A stretch of 64,000 bases of DNA from Streptacidiphilus jeojiense (GTDB lineage Bacteria; Actinomycetota; Actinomycetes; Streptomycetales; Streptomycetaceae). The notes beneath the pieces are model-generated. The model was not told the origin of the DNA. It did not search any database and saw nothing but the letters and a program-made list of their open reading frames with translations. The stretch is from assembly GCF_000719095.1 (NCBI RefSeq), contig NZ_JOEH01000012.1:1-64000 (forward strand), given 5' to 3'. Shown here piece after piece: positions 1-9,849 of the stretch (the first letter of the stretch is position 1; every line of letters begins with the position of its first letter). The position numbers and the translations under genes are program-made.

Positions 1-189
1 TCCGGGCCGGACCTGGCGGGTGCCCTGCCGGACGTGCTGGCCGATCTCGAAGTTCAGGTCCTGGACCAGTTCGCCTATCGGCGAAGGGTCGTCCCTCGAT
101 GGTGAGCCCGGGGGCCGGGCATAGCTGACGAAGAAGGACGGCCCGTCGCCCCGCGGCTCCGATGCCCCGCCCGTCGTACGTTCGGTCAC
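1..189 (-). CDS. fxsC: TIR-like protein FxsC, N-terminal part (cut by window edge)
   Basis: Only the first 63 codons are inside the window. The start is a GTG preceded by a GGGAGGA-type ribosome binding site. After a short polar leader the protein reads GPSFFVSYARPPG at about residues 16-28, then a helix ending GELVQDLNFEIGQHV. A hydrophobic strand followed by SYAR is how the TIR-like FxsC family of the FxSxx-COOH system begins. The assignment is strengthened by a precursor ending FGSSI just upstream on the same strand. In that system a radical SAM/SPASM enzyme (FxsB) modifies the FxsA C-terminus; the role of FxsC is not established. FxsB is not seen here and would have to lie further left. 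An unrelated TIR-domain effector is the alternative. Confidence 0.72.
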   Translation of the reverse strand, partial: MTERTTGGASEPRGDGPSFFVSYARPPGSPSRDDPSPIGELVQDLNFEIGQHVRQGTRQVRPG

Positions 190-316
190 CGCTGTCCTCC
201 CGGGCACGCCACTGTCCGACGCCCCATCAGGAGCGTTTCAGGACAACGGTATCGCGCAAAGCAGACAGCAAGCGCTCACTCGACGGAAAGAGCTTGGCGT
301 ATACGGGCAGACATGA

Positions 317-343
317 CCGGGCGAGCGGCAGTCGCTCGCCCGG
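317..343 (-). terminator. Strong hairpin between fxsA and fxsC
   Basis: An 11-bp perfect stem (CCGGGCGAGCG / CGCTCGCCCGG) with a 5-base loop. It lies 41 bases past the fxsA stop and about 130 bases before fxsC. No clear U tract follows, which is common for actinomycete terminators. It probably ends or attenuates the fxsA transcript, so the peptide is made in excess over downstream genes. Confidence 0.6.
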
Positions 344-383
344 AATCAGGAATTCCGCGGTCCGGAAACCTCAGGACCAGGTC

Positions 384-572
384 TCAGATCGAGGAACCGA
401 ATGCCGCGACCTCGACCTGCTTCCTGTGGTCCTCTCCGAGTACCCGCCGGAGGACGGTGGAGGTGGACGGCCGGGTGTCTGCAAGCTCTGCCAGGGAGCG
501 ACGTGCAGGGCCGCCCGCGGGCCCATGGGGTGGGATCGTTGCGTCGGAGGTGGTGGGAGCAGTCATATTCAC
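384..572 (-). CDS. fxsA: FxSxx-COOH RiPP precursor peptide FxsA
   Basis: A 62-residue peptide with no cysteine. A low-complexity N-terminus is followed by the leader-like segment RRSLAELADTR at about residues 25-35, a helical stretch with VLRRVLGED, and the C-terminus VAAFGSSI. The last five residues FGSSI fit the F-x-S-x-x-COOH signature exactly. Family knowledge: such peptides are substrates of a radical SAM/SPASM maturase that crosslinks the Phe of the terminal motif (cyclophane RiPPs). The gene is downstream of pdxH on the same strand (207-base gap) and upstream of a TIR-like gene. The start is either the GTG at 572 or the ATG two codons later; GAAGG about 9 bases before the GTG favours it. 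Codon use is less G/C-ended than in neighbours, as is usual for short peptide genes. Confidence 0.82.
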   Translation of the reverse strand: MNMTAPTTSDATIPPHGPAGGPARRSLAELADTRPSTSTVLRRVLGEDHRKQVEVAAFGSSI

Positions 573-779
573 AAGGACCAGCCTTCGAGTTGTTGAATCA
601 CGACTCCAGTGACGCCCCCGTCGTACCCCTTGTCAGTGACTCCCCTCCGTGGCCGTTCCAGCACGAAGCTCGACAGGGCGCATAGATTCTGAATTAGCGT
701 CACCCATACCAGCCGCCGGGGCAAGACCGCATGAATCGATGGTCCGGTATGCAGCGGCGTTCTGGCCGAGATGTGCCGC

Positions 780-1472
780 TCAGGGCTGGAGCCGCTCGAC
801 GCGCCACCCCGTGGCGTCCGCCGCCTCGTAGCGCAGCCGGTCGTGCAGCCGGTTCTCGCGGCCCTGCCAGAACTCGACGGTCAGCGGGGCGATCCGGTAG
901 CCGCCCCAGAACGGGGGCACCGGGACGCCCTCGCCCTCCGGGTAGCGGGCGGCCAGGTCGGTGTAGCGCTGCTCCAGCTCCGCCCGGGAGGCGACCGGGC
1001 GGGACTGCTCGCTGGCCCAGGCGCCGAGTTGGGAGCCGTGCGGACGGCTGCGGAAGTAGGCCGCCGTCTCGTCCCGGCCGACCCGCTCGGCCAGGCCGGT
1101 GACGATCACCTGACGGCCCAGCGGGTGCCACGGGAAGAGCAGCGCGACCCTGGGGTTGGCGTCCATCTCGGTGCCCTTGCGGGAGCCGTAGTTGGTGTAG
1201 AAGACGAAGCCGCGCCGGTCGTACCCCTTGAGCAGGACGGTCCGCACGCTCGGCTGCCCGTCCGCCCCCGCGGTGGTGACGACCATGGCGTTGGGCTCGT
1301 CGACACCCGACTTCACCGCGTCCGCGAACCAGCGGTCGAACTGGTCCATGGGCTCCCCGGCCAGCTCCGACTCGTCGAGGCCGGCGGCGAGGTACTGGCG
1401 GCGCATCGCCGCGACATCCTGAGGCTGCACGCCGCCATCATCCCCCACGTGTGCACCGGCACTACCTTTCAC
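780..1472 (-). CDS. pdxH: Pyridoxamine 5'-phosphate oxidase PdxH
   Basis: FMN-dependent oxidase converting pyridoxamine or pyridoxine 5'-phosphate to pyridoxal 5'-phosphate in PLP salvage; cytosolic dimer. The 230 residues are close to the family length. Seen: the substrate/FMN segment [20 protein letters not shown] at about 76-95, GSRKG at 96-100, the [17 protein letters not shown] segment at about 141-157, and the C-terminal [11 protein letters not shown] (with the R-L-x-x-R element) and WRVERLQP ending. It is divergent from a citrate synthase gene, with a palindrome just before its start. A PLP supplier is at home beside the PLP enzymes serC, thrC and the dehydratase in this window, though none is co-transcribed with it. 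The first residues before [13 protein letters not shown] are variable, so the start may be somewhat later. Confidence 0.95.
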   Translation of the reverse strand: MKGSAGAHVGDDGGVQPQDVAAMRRQYLAAGLDESELAGEPMDQFDRWFADAVKSGVDEPNAMVVTTAGADGQPSVRTVLLKGYDRRGFVFYTNYGSRKGTEMDANPRVALLFPWHPLGRQVIVTGLAERVGRDETAAYFRSRPHGSQLGAWASEQSRPVASRAELEQRYTDLAARYPEGEGVPVPPFWGGYRIAPLTVEFWQGRENRLHDRLRYEAADATGWRVERLQP

Positions 1473-1482
1473 CAGTACAAAA

Positions 1483-1496
1483 TCTCGACGTCGAGA
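1483..1496. promoter_or_regulatory. Perfect 14-bp palindrome upstream of pdxH
   Basis: TCTCGACGTCGAGA flanked by A/T-rich bases (AAAA before, TA after), 11 bases upstream of the pdxH start and about 250 bases upstream of the divergent citrate synthase. The form (TCTYGANNTCRAGA) resembles MarR-type operators. Which regulator binds is not known from the sequence. It may act on pdxH alone. Confidence 0.45.
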
Positions 1497-1742
1497 GATA
1501 GGGTGTCCGGGCGCCGGATCGTCCGGATGCTGGAATTCCGTTCGACCCGGGTGTGATTCGGACCCTCCTGGGGGGCATTACCGTCGTGGGCTCTGGCGCA
1601 ATGCACCCAGTGCCTGCCACCCTGACACTGCGTGCCACATGCCCGCACCCGTACTGCCGCGCAACCGCGCGGAAGCACAGTCACCACAGCCGACGACTTG
1701 GCCACACCACAGTCACCGACGTCGATCAAGAGGAGCCGCCTG

Positions 1743-4128
<2,386 letters not shown>

Positions 4129-4144
4129 CCTGAGCGGACGAACA

Positions 4145-4181
4145 ACGGAGGGCTGTCCCGCTGAGCGGGACAGCCCTCCGT
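4145..4181 (+). terminator. serC terminator (bidirectional)
   Basis: A perfect inverted repeat with an arm of about 18 bases (ACGGAGGGCTGTCCCGCT) and almost no loop, 16 bases after the serC stop. It lies between convergent transcripts, so it may serve both strands. Confidence 0.9.
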
Positions 4182-4197
4182 CGTCTACGCGTCCGGC

Positions 4198-4284
4198 TCA
4201 GCGCGCGATGGCGCCGATCACGACGGCCAACAGCAGCAGCACCAGCGCGCCGCTCACGATCCTGCTACGAGTCTTGGGGTCCAC
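4198..4284 (-). CDS. 28-residue membrane peptide
   Basis: A very small gene from a GTG at 4284 to TGA at 4198. The peptide is a basic head (MDPKTRSR) followed by one hydrophobic helix of about 18 residues (IVSGALVLLLLAVVIGAI) and AR. Its start lies inside the end of the LacI-family gene (20-base overlap in another frame), which suggests translational coupling. Codons are almost all G/C-ending. I recall similar tiny membrane peptides at this place beside serC in Streptomyces, but cannot check that here. Function unknown. Confidence 0.6.
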   Translation of the reverse strand: MDPKTRSRIVSGALVLLLLAVVIGAIAR

Positions 4285-5278
4285 CCTCTGAGCCTACCTG
4301 CCGTCTCTCGACGGCTGTCGTCGAGCCCCGCAGCAGCAGCGTGGTCTGCAGCGGCGCCGGCCCCGGCGGGCGGCCGCCGCTGATCAGCTCGGCCAGCAGG
4401 TCCAGGCCGGCGCTGCCCAGCCGCTCGCCGGGCAGGTCCACCGTGGTGAGCCCCGGCGACAGCAGCTGGGCGGCCAGGATGTTGTCGATGCCGACCACCG
4501 ACAGGTCGTCAGGGATCCGTAGCCCCAGCTCCGCGGCCACGTGGTACGCGGCGGCCGCCACCACGTCGTCGTCGCAGACCAGGGCGTGCGGGCGGTCGGC
4601 CCGGCCGAGCAGGGTGCGGGCGGCCGCCCGTCCCGCCTCCAGGCCGCCGTTGATGGACACCCCGGCCTCCACCACCTCGACGCCCAGCGCCGCCCGCTCG
4701 AACCCGGCCTGCCGGGAGCGGAAGGTGTAGGCGGAGTCGGTGGAGCGCAGATGCCCGATCCGGCTGTGTCCGAGCTCACGCAGATGCCGCACCGCGGCGG
4801 CCATGCCCCCGGCGACGTCCAGCTCCAGCGCCCGGCGCAGCGGCGAGTCGGCGACCCCGGCCGGGTCGGCGTCCAGGAACACCACCGGGAGCGGGGCCGG
4901 CAGCTCGCCCAGCTGGCTGTCGTCCGGTGAGCACAGCAGCAGGCCGTCGAACTGCCCGGTGCCGCAGGCGCGGGCCAGGGTGTCGCCGTCCCAGCCGGAG
5001 CTGACCACCACGGCGAGGCCGTGCGCGGTCGCCGCGCCCTGGGCACCGTCGAGGACCCGGGCGAAGAAGGGGCCGAGCATATTGGGCACGGCGAGGTGGA
5101 CCAGCCCGGTACGGCCCAGGCGCAGCTGCCGTCCGGCTGCCTGGGGCTGGTAGCCGAGCTGGGCCGCGGCCGCCCTGACCCGGTCCCGGGTGGCGGCGGA
5201 GACCCTGGCCCGGGCGGTCTCGCCGGTCGAGAAGACCAGCGAGACGGTCGCCTGGGAGACCCCCGCGAGGCGTGCCAC
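4265..5278 (-). CDS. LacI-family transcriptional regulator
   Basis: DNA-binding repressor with an N-terminal LacI helix-turn-helix (VARLAGVSQATVSLVF) and a periplasmic-binding-protein-like effector domain, seen in GLVHLAVPNMLGPFFARVLDGA, VVFLDADPAGVADSP, HLRELGHSRIGHLR, ALVCDDDVVAAAAYHVAAELGLRIPDDLSVVGIDN and the terminal TTVDLPGERLGSAGLDLL. The effector is unknown. Odd point: with the GTG start the protein lacks the residues before DVARLAG that complete helix 1. The frame remains open upstream (RPTGRDVARLAG) but offers only CTG codons as starts, so the true start may be a CTG near 5329, a few bases from the DUF4229 stop. Downstream it overlaps the 28-residue membrane peptide. Confidence 0.88.
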   Translation of the reverse strand: MARLAGVSQATVSLVFSTGETARARVSAATRDRVRAAAAQLGYQPQAAGRQLRLGRTGLVHLAVPNMLGPFFARVLDGAQGAATAHGLAVVVSSGWDGDTLARACGTGQFDGLLLCSPDDSQLGELPAPLPVVFLDADPAGVADSPLRRALELDVAGGMAAAVRHLRELGHSRIGHLRSTDSAYTFRSRQAGFERAALGVEVVEAGVSINGGLEAGRAAARTLLGRADRPHALVCDDDVVAAAAYHVAAELGLRIPDDLSVVGIDNILAAQLLSPGLTTVDLPGERLGSAGLDLLAELISGGRPPGPAPLQTTLLLRGSTTAVERRQVGSEGGPQDS

Positions 5279-5355
5279 ATCGCGCCCGGTCGGGCGGTGG
5301 GGCAGGTCGGCGGGGGTGTTCAGCGGGGTGTCCCTCGGTCCCTCAGGAGCTGCTG

Positions 5356-5691
5356 CTACTGGGCGTCCGCGCGGACGGCGTCGTCGAGGGCGTCCTCGGC
5401 GGCGGTCTGCGCGGCGATGCGCTGCTTCAGCCCGGCGCCGCGCTTGCGGCGTCCCTCGATGGTCTCGGTGATCTGCGCGGACACCTCGTCCCGCTGACGG
5501 CTCAGCAGCACATAGCTGAGCAGCCCCGACACCAGCAGGGAGATGATCAGCAGCAGCAGGACGCCGGAGGCTCCGGCCATCACCGGCATCAGCTTGAAGT
5601 GGGCCAGCACCAGGACGACCACGAAGACGGCGCCGAACATGCTGAACCGCATGGAGGTGTAGCGGAGGGTGGCGTGTGACTTGCTGCTCAC
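5356..5691 (-). CDS. DUF4229 membrane protein
   Basis: 111 residues with two predicted membrane helices (about 17-32 and 39-63: FSMFGAVFVVVLVLAHF, then SGVLLLLIISLLVSGLLSYVLLS) and a charged cytoplasmic tail with RRKRG. It matches the actinobacterial DUF4229 family, usually encoded near menaquinone genes, as here; a role in that pathway is not shown. It is first in a tight minus-strand run with the LacI gene and the 28-residue peptide. Confidence 0.85.
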   Translation of the reverse strand: MSSKSHATLRYTSMRFSMFGAVFVVVLVLAHFKLMPVMAGASGVLLLLIISLLVSGLLSYVLLSRQRDEVSAQITETIEGRRKRGAGLKQRIAAQTAAEDALDDAVRADAQ

Positions 5692-5797
5692 GGCGCTGGG
5701 TTCTCTCTTCCGAGCGATTCCGGACGACCTGTCCAGTACAGCACGCGGTCGGGGCGGATCTTCAACGCCCCCCTGAAGAGGCCGCCGTCACTCCGCT

Positions 5798-6322
5798 TCA
5801 CCTGAGGTCGAGCCACATCAGGACGTCGTCGTACTCCTCGCCCGGCGCGACCCGGATGGCGCCGGGCACCCGGCCGACCTCCTTGTAGCCGCTGCGGCCG
5901 TAGAAGGTCTCCAGGCCGCGGCCCCCGCGCAGGGTCAGCTTCAGCCCGGACAGGCCCCAGCCCCTGGCGATCCGCTCGGCCTCGGCCAGCAGCTCGGCGC
6001 CGTAGCCGGAGCCCTGGAACCGGGGGTGCACCATGACCCGCTTGAGCAGCTGCCAGTGCGTCATCAGCTCGAAGCGCTGGTCCTCGAAGAACAGGCAGGC
6101 GGCGAGCTCGCCGGTGTCCGCCTCACGGGCGATCAGCAGCCGGTCCGGACCGTCCGCGACTCCCGCGAACTGCTTCTCCGCGGTGGGCCGGACCCGCTCG
6201 GTGCTGACCGGCGCGACGAAGCCGACGGCCCCGCCGGCGTTGCTGACGTCGGTCCAGAGGTCGATGATCCCGGCCCGGAGCCGCAGGGTCAGCTCCGGGT
6301 CGAGGGTGAAGACAAGTGCCAT
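5798..6322 (-). CDS. GNAT-family N-acetyltransferase
   Basis: 174 residues with one GNAT fold. The acetyl-CoA loop is in VMVHPRFQGSGYGAELLAEAERIARGWG (R-x-x-G-x-G variant at about 99-104), and the terminal strand pair is KLTLRGGRGLETFYGRSGYKEVGRVPG. The substrate cannot be read from sequence. It is 22 bases downstream of mqnE on the same strand, so probably co-transcribed with it. No signal peptide. Confidence 0.85.
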   Translation of the reverse strand: MALVFTLDPELTLRLRAGIIDLWTDVSNAGGAVGFVAPVSTERVRPTAEKQFAGVADGPDRLLIAREADTGELAACLFFEDQRFELMTHWQLLKRVMVHPRFQGSGYGAELLAEAERIARGWGLSGLKLTLRGGRGLETFYGRSGYKEVGRVPGAIRVAPGEEYDDVLMWLDLR

Positions 6323-6344
6323 GGTGCGGGAGGTTCCTGGGTGA

Positions 6345-7508
6345 CTAGAAGCGCATCGGCTGCGGGGTCTCGCGGCGGTCGGCGACCGGGCCGTCGTACT
6401 CGCGGATGATCTCGTAGCGGGTGTTGCGCTCTACCGGGCGGAAGCCGGCGTCGCGGATCAGGTCGAGCAGGTTGTCGCGGCTGAGCTTGTTGGGCGTGCC
6501 GAAGCCGTCCGCGTCGTGGGTGATCTTGTACTCGACCACCGAGCCGTCCATGTCGTCCGCGCCGTGATTGAGCATCAGCTGCGCGCCGTCCAGGCCGTGC
6601 ATCACCCAGAACACCTTGACGTGCGGGACGTTGTCGAACAGCAGCCGCGACACCGCGAAGGTCTTGATCATGTCCGCGCCGGTGGCCATGGTGGTCCGGG
6701 CCTGCAGCCGGTTGCGGACGATGCCGTCCTTGGAGTCGTGGAAGTCGTGCTGGTAGCGCAGCGGGATGAAGACCTGGAAGCCGCCGGTCTCGTCCTGCAG
6801 CTCGCGCAGCCGCAGCACGTGGTCCACCCGGTGCCTGGGCTCCTCGATGTGCCCGTAGAGCATGGTGCACGGGGTCTTCAGGCCCTTGGAGTGCGCCAGG
6901 CGGTGGATCCGCGACCAGTCCTCCCAGTGGGTGTCGTGGTCGACGATGTGCTGGCGCACCTCCCAGTCGAAGATCTCGGCGCCGCCGCCGGTCAGCGACT
7001 CCAGGCCGGCGTCGATCAGCTCGTCCAGGATCTCGCTGGCGGACAGCCCGGAGATCTTCTCGAAGTGGTGGATCTCGGTGGCGGTGAAGCACTTCAGCGC
7101 CACGTCCGGGAGCGCGGCCTTGAGCTCGCGCAGCGACCGCGGGTAGTAGCGCCAGGGCAGCGTCGGGTGCAGGCCGTTGACGATGTGCAGCTCGGTGAGC
7201 TGGTCGTTCTCCATGGCCTTGGCCAGCCGCACGGCCTCCTCGATGCGCATGGTGTACGCGTCCTTCTCGCCCGGCTTGCGCTGGAACGAGCAGTAGGCGC
7301 ACGAGGCCGTGCAGACATTGGTCATGTTGAGGTGGCGGTTGACGTTGAAGTGGACGACGTCGCCGTTCTTCTGCGTCCGCACATGGTGGGCAAGGCCGCC
7401 CAGCCAGGCCAGGTCGTCGGTCTCGTAGAGGGCGATGCCGTCCTCGCGGGACAGCCGCTCCCCGGCGTAGACCTTCGCCTCGAGCTCCCGCTTCAGTCCT
7501 GCGTCCAT
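6345..7508 (-). CDS. mqnE: Aminodeoxyfutalosine synthase MqnE
   Basis: Radical SAM enzyme that joins 3-[(1-carboxyvinyl)oxy]benzoate and the adenosyl moiety to give 6-amino-6-deoxyfutalosine, second step of the futalosine menaquinone route. 387 residues. The [4Fe-4S] motif is CTASCAYC (Cys-x3-Cys-x2-Cys) at about 68-75, preceded by HFNVNRHLNMTNVC. The family segments ELHIVNGLHPTLPWRYY, SLTGGGAEIFDWEVRQ and FIPLRYQHDFHDSKDG are present. The ATG at 7508 is chosen over one 11 codons upstream because homologues begin MDAGLKRELE. The related MqnC is excluded by the GGAEIF and HIVNGLHP segments. Other mqn genes lie 2-15 kb away. Confidence 0.95.
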   Translation of the reverse strand: MDAGLKRELEAKVYAGERLSREDGIALYETDDLAWLGGLAHHVRTQKNGDVVHFNVNRHLNMTNVCTASCAYCSFQRKPGEKDAYTMRIEEAVRLAKAMENDQLTELHIVNGLHPTLPWRYYPRSLRELKAALPDVALKCFTATEIHHFEKISGLSASEILDELIDAGLESLTGGGAEIFDWEVRQHIVDHDTHWEDWSRIHRLAHSKGLKTPCTMLYGHIEEPRHRVDHVLRLRELQDETGGFQVFIPLRYQHDFHDSKDGIVRNRLQARTTMATGADMIKTFAVSRLLFDNVPHVKVFWVMHGLDGAQLMLNHGADDMDGSVVEYKITHDADGFGTPNKLSRDNLLDLIRDAGFRPVERNTRYEIIREYDGPVADRRETPQPMRF

Positions 7509-7565
7509 CCGGCCCTCAGCCCTTTCCAACCTGCCCGACACACCACGTGCACGACCTGCACGAGC

Positions 7566-8537
7566 CTACGCCAGCAAATCCGCCAAGAGAGACGGGTCCA
7601 CGTTCCCCCCGCTCACCACCGCCGCGATGCTCCGCCCCTGCGGCAGCTGATCCGCGTGGTGCAGGTACGCCGCCGTGCTGACCGCGCCCGAGGGTTCGGC
7701 GACCAGCCGCCCGCGCCGGGCCAGCACCGCGACGGTCGAACGGATCTCGTCCTCGGTCACCGTGATGATGTCGTCCACATAGGCCTGGACGTGCTCCCAG
7801 GGCAGCAGCCCCAGCGAGTTGGTGCGCAGGCCGTCGGCGATGGTGCGGTGGGTCTGCTCGAACGGCCAGACCTTGCGCTCGCCGGTGCGGAAGCTCTCGG
7901 CGGCGTCCCCCGCCAGCTCGGGCTCGACGCCGATGATCCGCACCCCGGGCATGGTCAGCTTCAGCGCGGCCGCGGTCCCGCCGATCAGGCCGCCGCCGCT
8001 GACCGGCACCAGCACCGTGCGCAGGTCCAGGTCCAGCGCGGTCGCGTCCTCCGCGATCTCCAGGCCGACCGTGCCCTGACCGGCGATGATGAACGGGTCG
8101 TCGTACGGCGGCACCCACACGTAGCCGTGCTCGGCGACCAGCTCGGCCGGGGTGGTGTCGCGCTCGCTCATGTGGACCAGGACCACCTCGGCGCCGAACG
8201 ACAGGGTGCTCTCGACCTTCACCGCCGGCGCGGTGTCGGGCATCACGATGACGGCCTTGATCCCCAGCTCCCGCGCCGCGTAGGCGACCGCCTGCGCGTG
8301 GTTGCCGCTGGACTGCGCGACCACGCCGCGGGCCCGCTCCTCCGCGGTCAGCGCGGCGAGCCGGTTGTAGGCGCCCCGGATCTTGAAGGCACCGGTCGGC
8401 TGCAGCCCCTCCGGCTTGAGGTGCAGCGTGTGCGTGTCGGTCTGCGCCCACGGACAGGGCATCAGCGGGGTGCGCACCGCCACGCCGGCGATCCGCTTCT
8501 GCGCGTCGCGGAGGTCGTCCAGGGTCACCAGGGCCAT
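7566..8537 (-). CDS. PLP-dependent threonine/serine dehydratase
   Basis: Fold-type II PLP enzyme, 323 residues. LQPTGAFKIRGAYN carries the Schiff-base Lys near residue 52, QSSGNHAQAVAYAA is the substrate loop, and VPVSGGGLIGG binds the phosphate. Members deaminate L-threonine or L-serine to the 2-oxo acid, or act as serine racemases. No C-terminal ACT regulatory domain is present, so it resembles the catabolic or racemase type rather than biosynthetic IlvA. An Lrp/AsnC regulator lies 7 bases upstream on the same strand, suggesting amino-acid-responsive control of this gene. Confidence 0.9.
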   Translation of the reverse strand: MALVTLDDLRDAQKRIAGVAVRTPLMPCPWAQTDTHTLHLKPEGLQPTGAFKIRGAYNRLAALTAEERARGVVAQSSGNHAQAVAYAARELGIKAVIVMPDTAPAVKVESTLSFGAEVVLVHMSERDTTPAELVAEHGYVWVPPYDDPFIIAGQGTVGLEIAEDATALDLDLRTVLVPVSGGGLIGGTAAALKLTMPGVRIIGVEPELAGDAAESFRTGERKVWPFEQTHRTIADGLRTNSLGLLPWEHVQAYVDDIITVTEDEIRSTVAVLARRGRLVAEPSGAVSTAAYLHHADQLPQGRSIAAVVSGGNVDPSLLADLLA

Positions 8538-8544
8538 CTGCGGC

Positions 8545-9021
8545 TCACGCCTTCCGGTCGGTCAGGGCATCGGTGTCGGGCAGTTCGGTCGCCCGGTTCT
8601 CCCACTTGGTGGACAGCACCACCGTGGTCCGGGTCCTGGCGACGCCCTTGGTCCCGGAGAGCCGCTTCACGATGGACTCCAGCCCGTCCACGTCCGGCAT
8701 CCGCACCTTGAGCATGTAGGAGTCGTCGCCGGCGATGAACCAGCAGTCCTCGACCTCGGAGAGGTCGCGGAGCCGGTGCGCCACGTCCTCGTGGTCGGCG
8801 GCGTCCGACAACTGAAGGCCGATCAGCGCGGTCACGCCCAGCCCCAGCGAGGCCGGGTTCACCGTCGCCCGGTAGCCGGTGATGATGCCCGCCTGCTCCA
8901 GGCGGTTGATGCGGTCGGTGACGCTGGGGCCGGAGAGGCCGACCAGCCGCCCCAGCTCGGCGTAGGACGCCCGGCCGTTCTCGCGCAGCGCCTGGATGAG
9001 CTGTCTGTCCACCGCGTCCAT
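8545..9021 (-). CDS. Lrp/AsnC-family regulator
   Basis: 158 residues from the ATG at 9021 (MDAVDRQLIQALRENGR), the standard start for the family. An N-terminal winged helix-turn-helix (SYAELGRLVGLSGPSVTDRINRLEQAGII) is followed by the RAM effector domain (LGVTALIGLQLSDAADHEDVAHRL, WFIAGDDSYMLKVRMPDVDGLE). Such proteins form octamers and sense amino acids. Immediately downstream is the threonine/serine dehydratase, its probable target. An in-frame extension 28 codons upstream exists but lacks family similarity. Confidence 0.92.
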   Translation of the reverse strand: MDAVDRQLIQALRENGRASYAELGRLVGLSGPSVTDRINRLEQAGIITGYRATVNPASLGLGVTALIGLQLSDAADHEDVAHRLRDLSEVEDCWFIAGDDSYMLKVRMPDVDGLESIVKRLSGTKGVARTRTTVVLSTKWENRATELPDTDALTDRKA

Positions 9022-9142
9022 GCTGGAATCCCGCGCCTTCCGATCGTTGGGCAACCAGCCGACATTATCCGGAATCGAAGACTCCCGAGCTGTCGACCCT
9101 GACATCCCAACGACAATACCCCGGGAACGTGAGCTGCCTCAC

Positions 9143-9808
9143 TCAGGCATCGGCCCGCCTGGCCGTACCCAGCTCGCCGACCCAGCGCCGGTAGAGGTCG
9201 TGCGGCACTCCGGCCGCGTCCAGCACCCGCCCCGCGACGAAGTCCACCAGTTGCTGGGCGCTCCGCGTCCCGGCGTAGAACCCGGGCGAGGCGGGCAGCA
9301 CCACGGCCCCGGCGTCGTCCAGCGCCACCAGTTGACGCAGCGTCTGGCCGCTCAGCGGCGTCTCCCGGACGCACACCACCAACCGCCGCCGCTCCTTGAG
9401 CGTGACGCTCGCGGCGCGCTGCAGCAGGTCCTTCGACAGCCCCAGCGCGATCCCGGCCACCGAGGCCGTGCTGCACGGCACCACCAGCATCCCCCGGGCC
9501 GGGTAGGACCCGCTGGAGGGCCCGGCCGCCAGATCGCCGGCGGCCCAGTAGCGCACCCCGTCCAGGCTCCCCAGTTGCGGCTTCCCGGCGTCGAGCGGCT
9601 GCTCCAGCCACTCCCGGAGGTCCTCCTGCCAGTGCCCGTCCCGGAACGCGATCCCGGTCTCGTCCAGCACCGTCAGCCGCGCCGCCCGGCTCACCACCAG
9701 GTCCACGGCCTCCCCCGCCGCCAGCAGCCCACGCACCACCGCCGCGGCGTACGCCGTCCCGGACGCCCCGGAAACCCCGACCACCCACGGCTCTCGCTGT
9801 CGTTCCAC
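9143..9808 (-). CDS. mqnM: UbiX-family flavin prenyltransferase (menaquinone)
   Basis: Makes prenylated FMN for the partner UbiD-type decarboxylase. 221 residues from the GTG at 9808. Seen: WVVGVSGASGTAYAAAVV (FMN-binding, residues 8-25), VVPCSTASVAGIALGLSKDLLQRAASVTLKERRRLVV and PLSGQTLRQLVALDDAGAVVLPASPGFY, all hallmarks of UbiX. Together with the UbiA- and UbiD-family genes upstream it forms the late trio of the futalosine route. The long frame read through from upstream is not real: the UbiA-family gene ends at 9850, 41 bases before this start. The symbol is from memory of the Streptomyces naming; the UbiX assignment itself is firm. Confidence 0.9.
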   Translation of the reverse strand: MERQREPWVVGVSGASGTAYAAAVVRGLLAAGEAVDLVVSRAARLTVLDETGIAFRDGHWQEDLREWLEQPLDAGKPQLGSLDGVRYWAAGDLAAGPSSGSYPARGMLVVPCSTASVAGIALGLSKDLLQRAASVTLKERRRLVVCVRETPLSGQTLRQLVALDDAGAVVLPASPGFYAGTRSAQQLVDFVAGRVLDAAGVPHDLYRRWVGELGTARRADA

Positions 9809-9849
9809 CTGTCCGACCCTACCCGGGGGCACGGGTGCTGCTGCGGCGC

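Noticed and set aside
162..685. Three overlapping + strand frames at the left edge
   Set aside because: They lie opposite fxsA and fxsC, have no coding bias and no recognisable product.
6516..8711. A 731-codon open frame on the + strand opposite mqnE and the dehydratase
   Set aside because: Low-complexity His/Gln/Arg/Val sequence typical of an antisense frame in GC-rich DNA; both genes beneath are firm.
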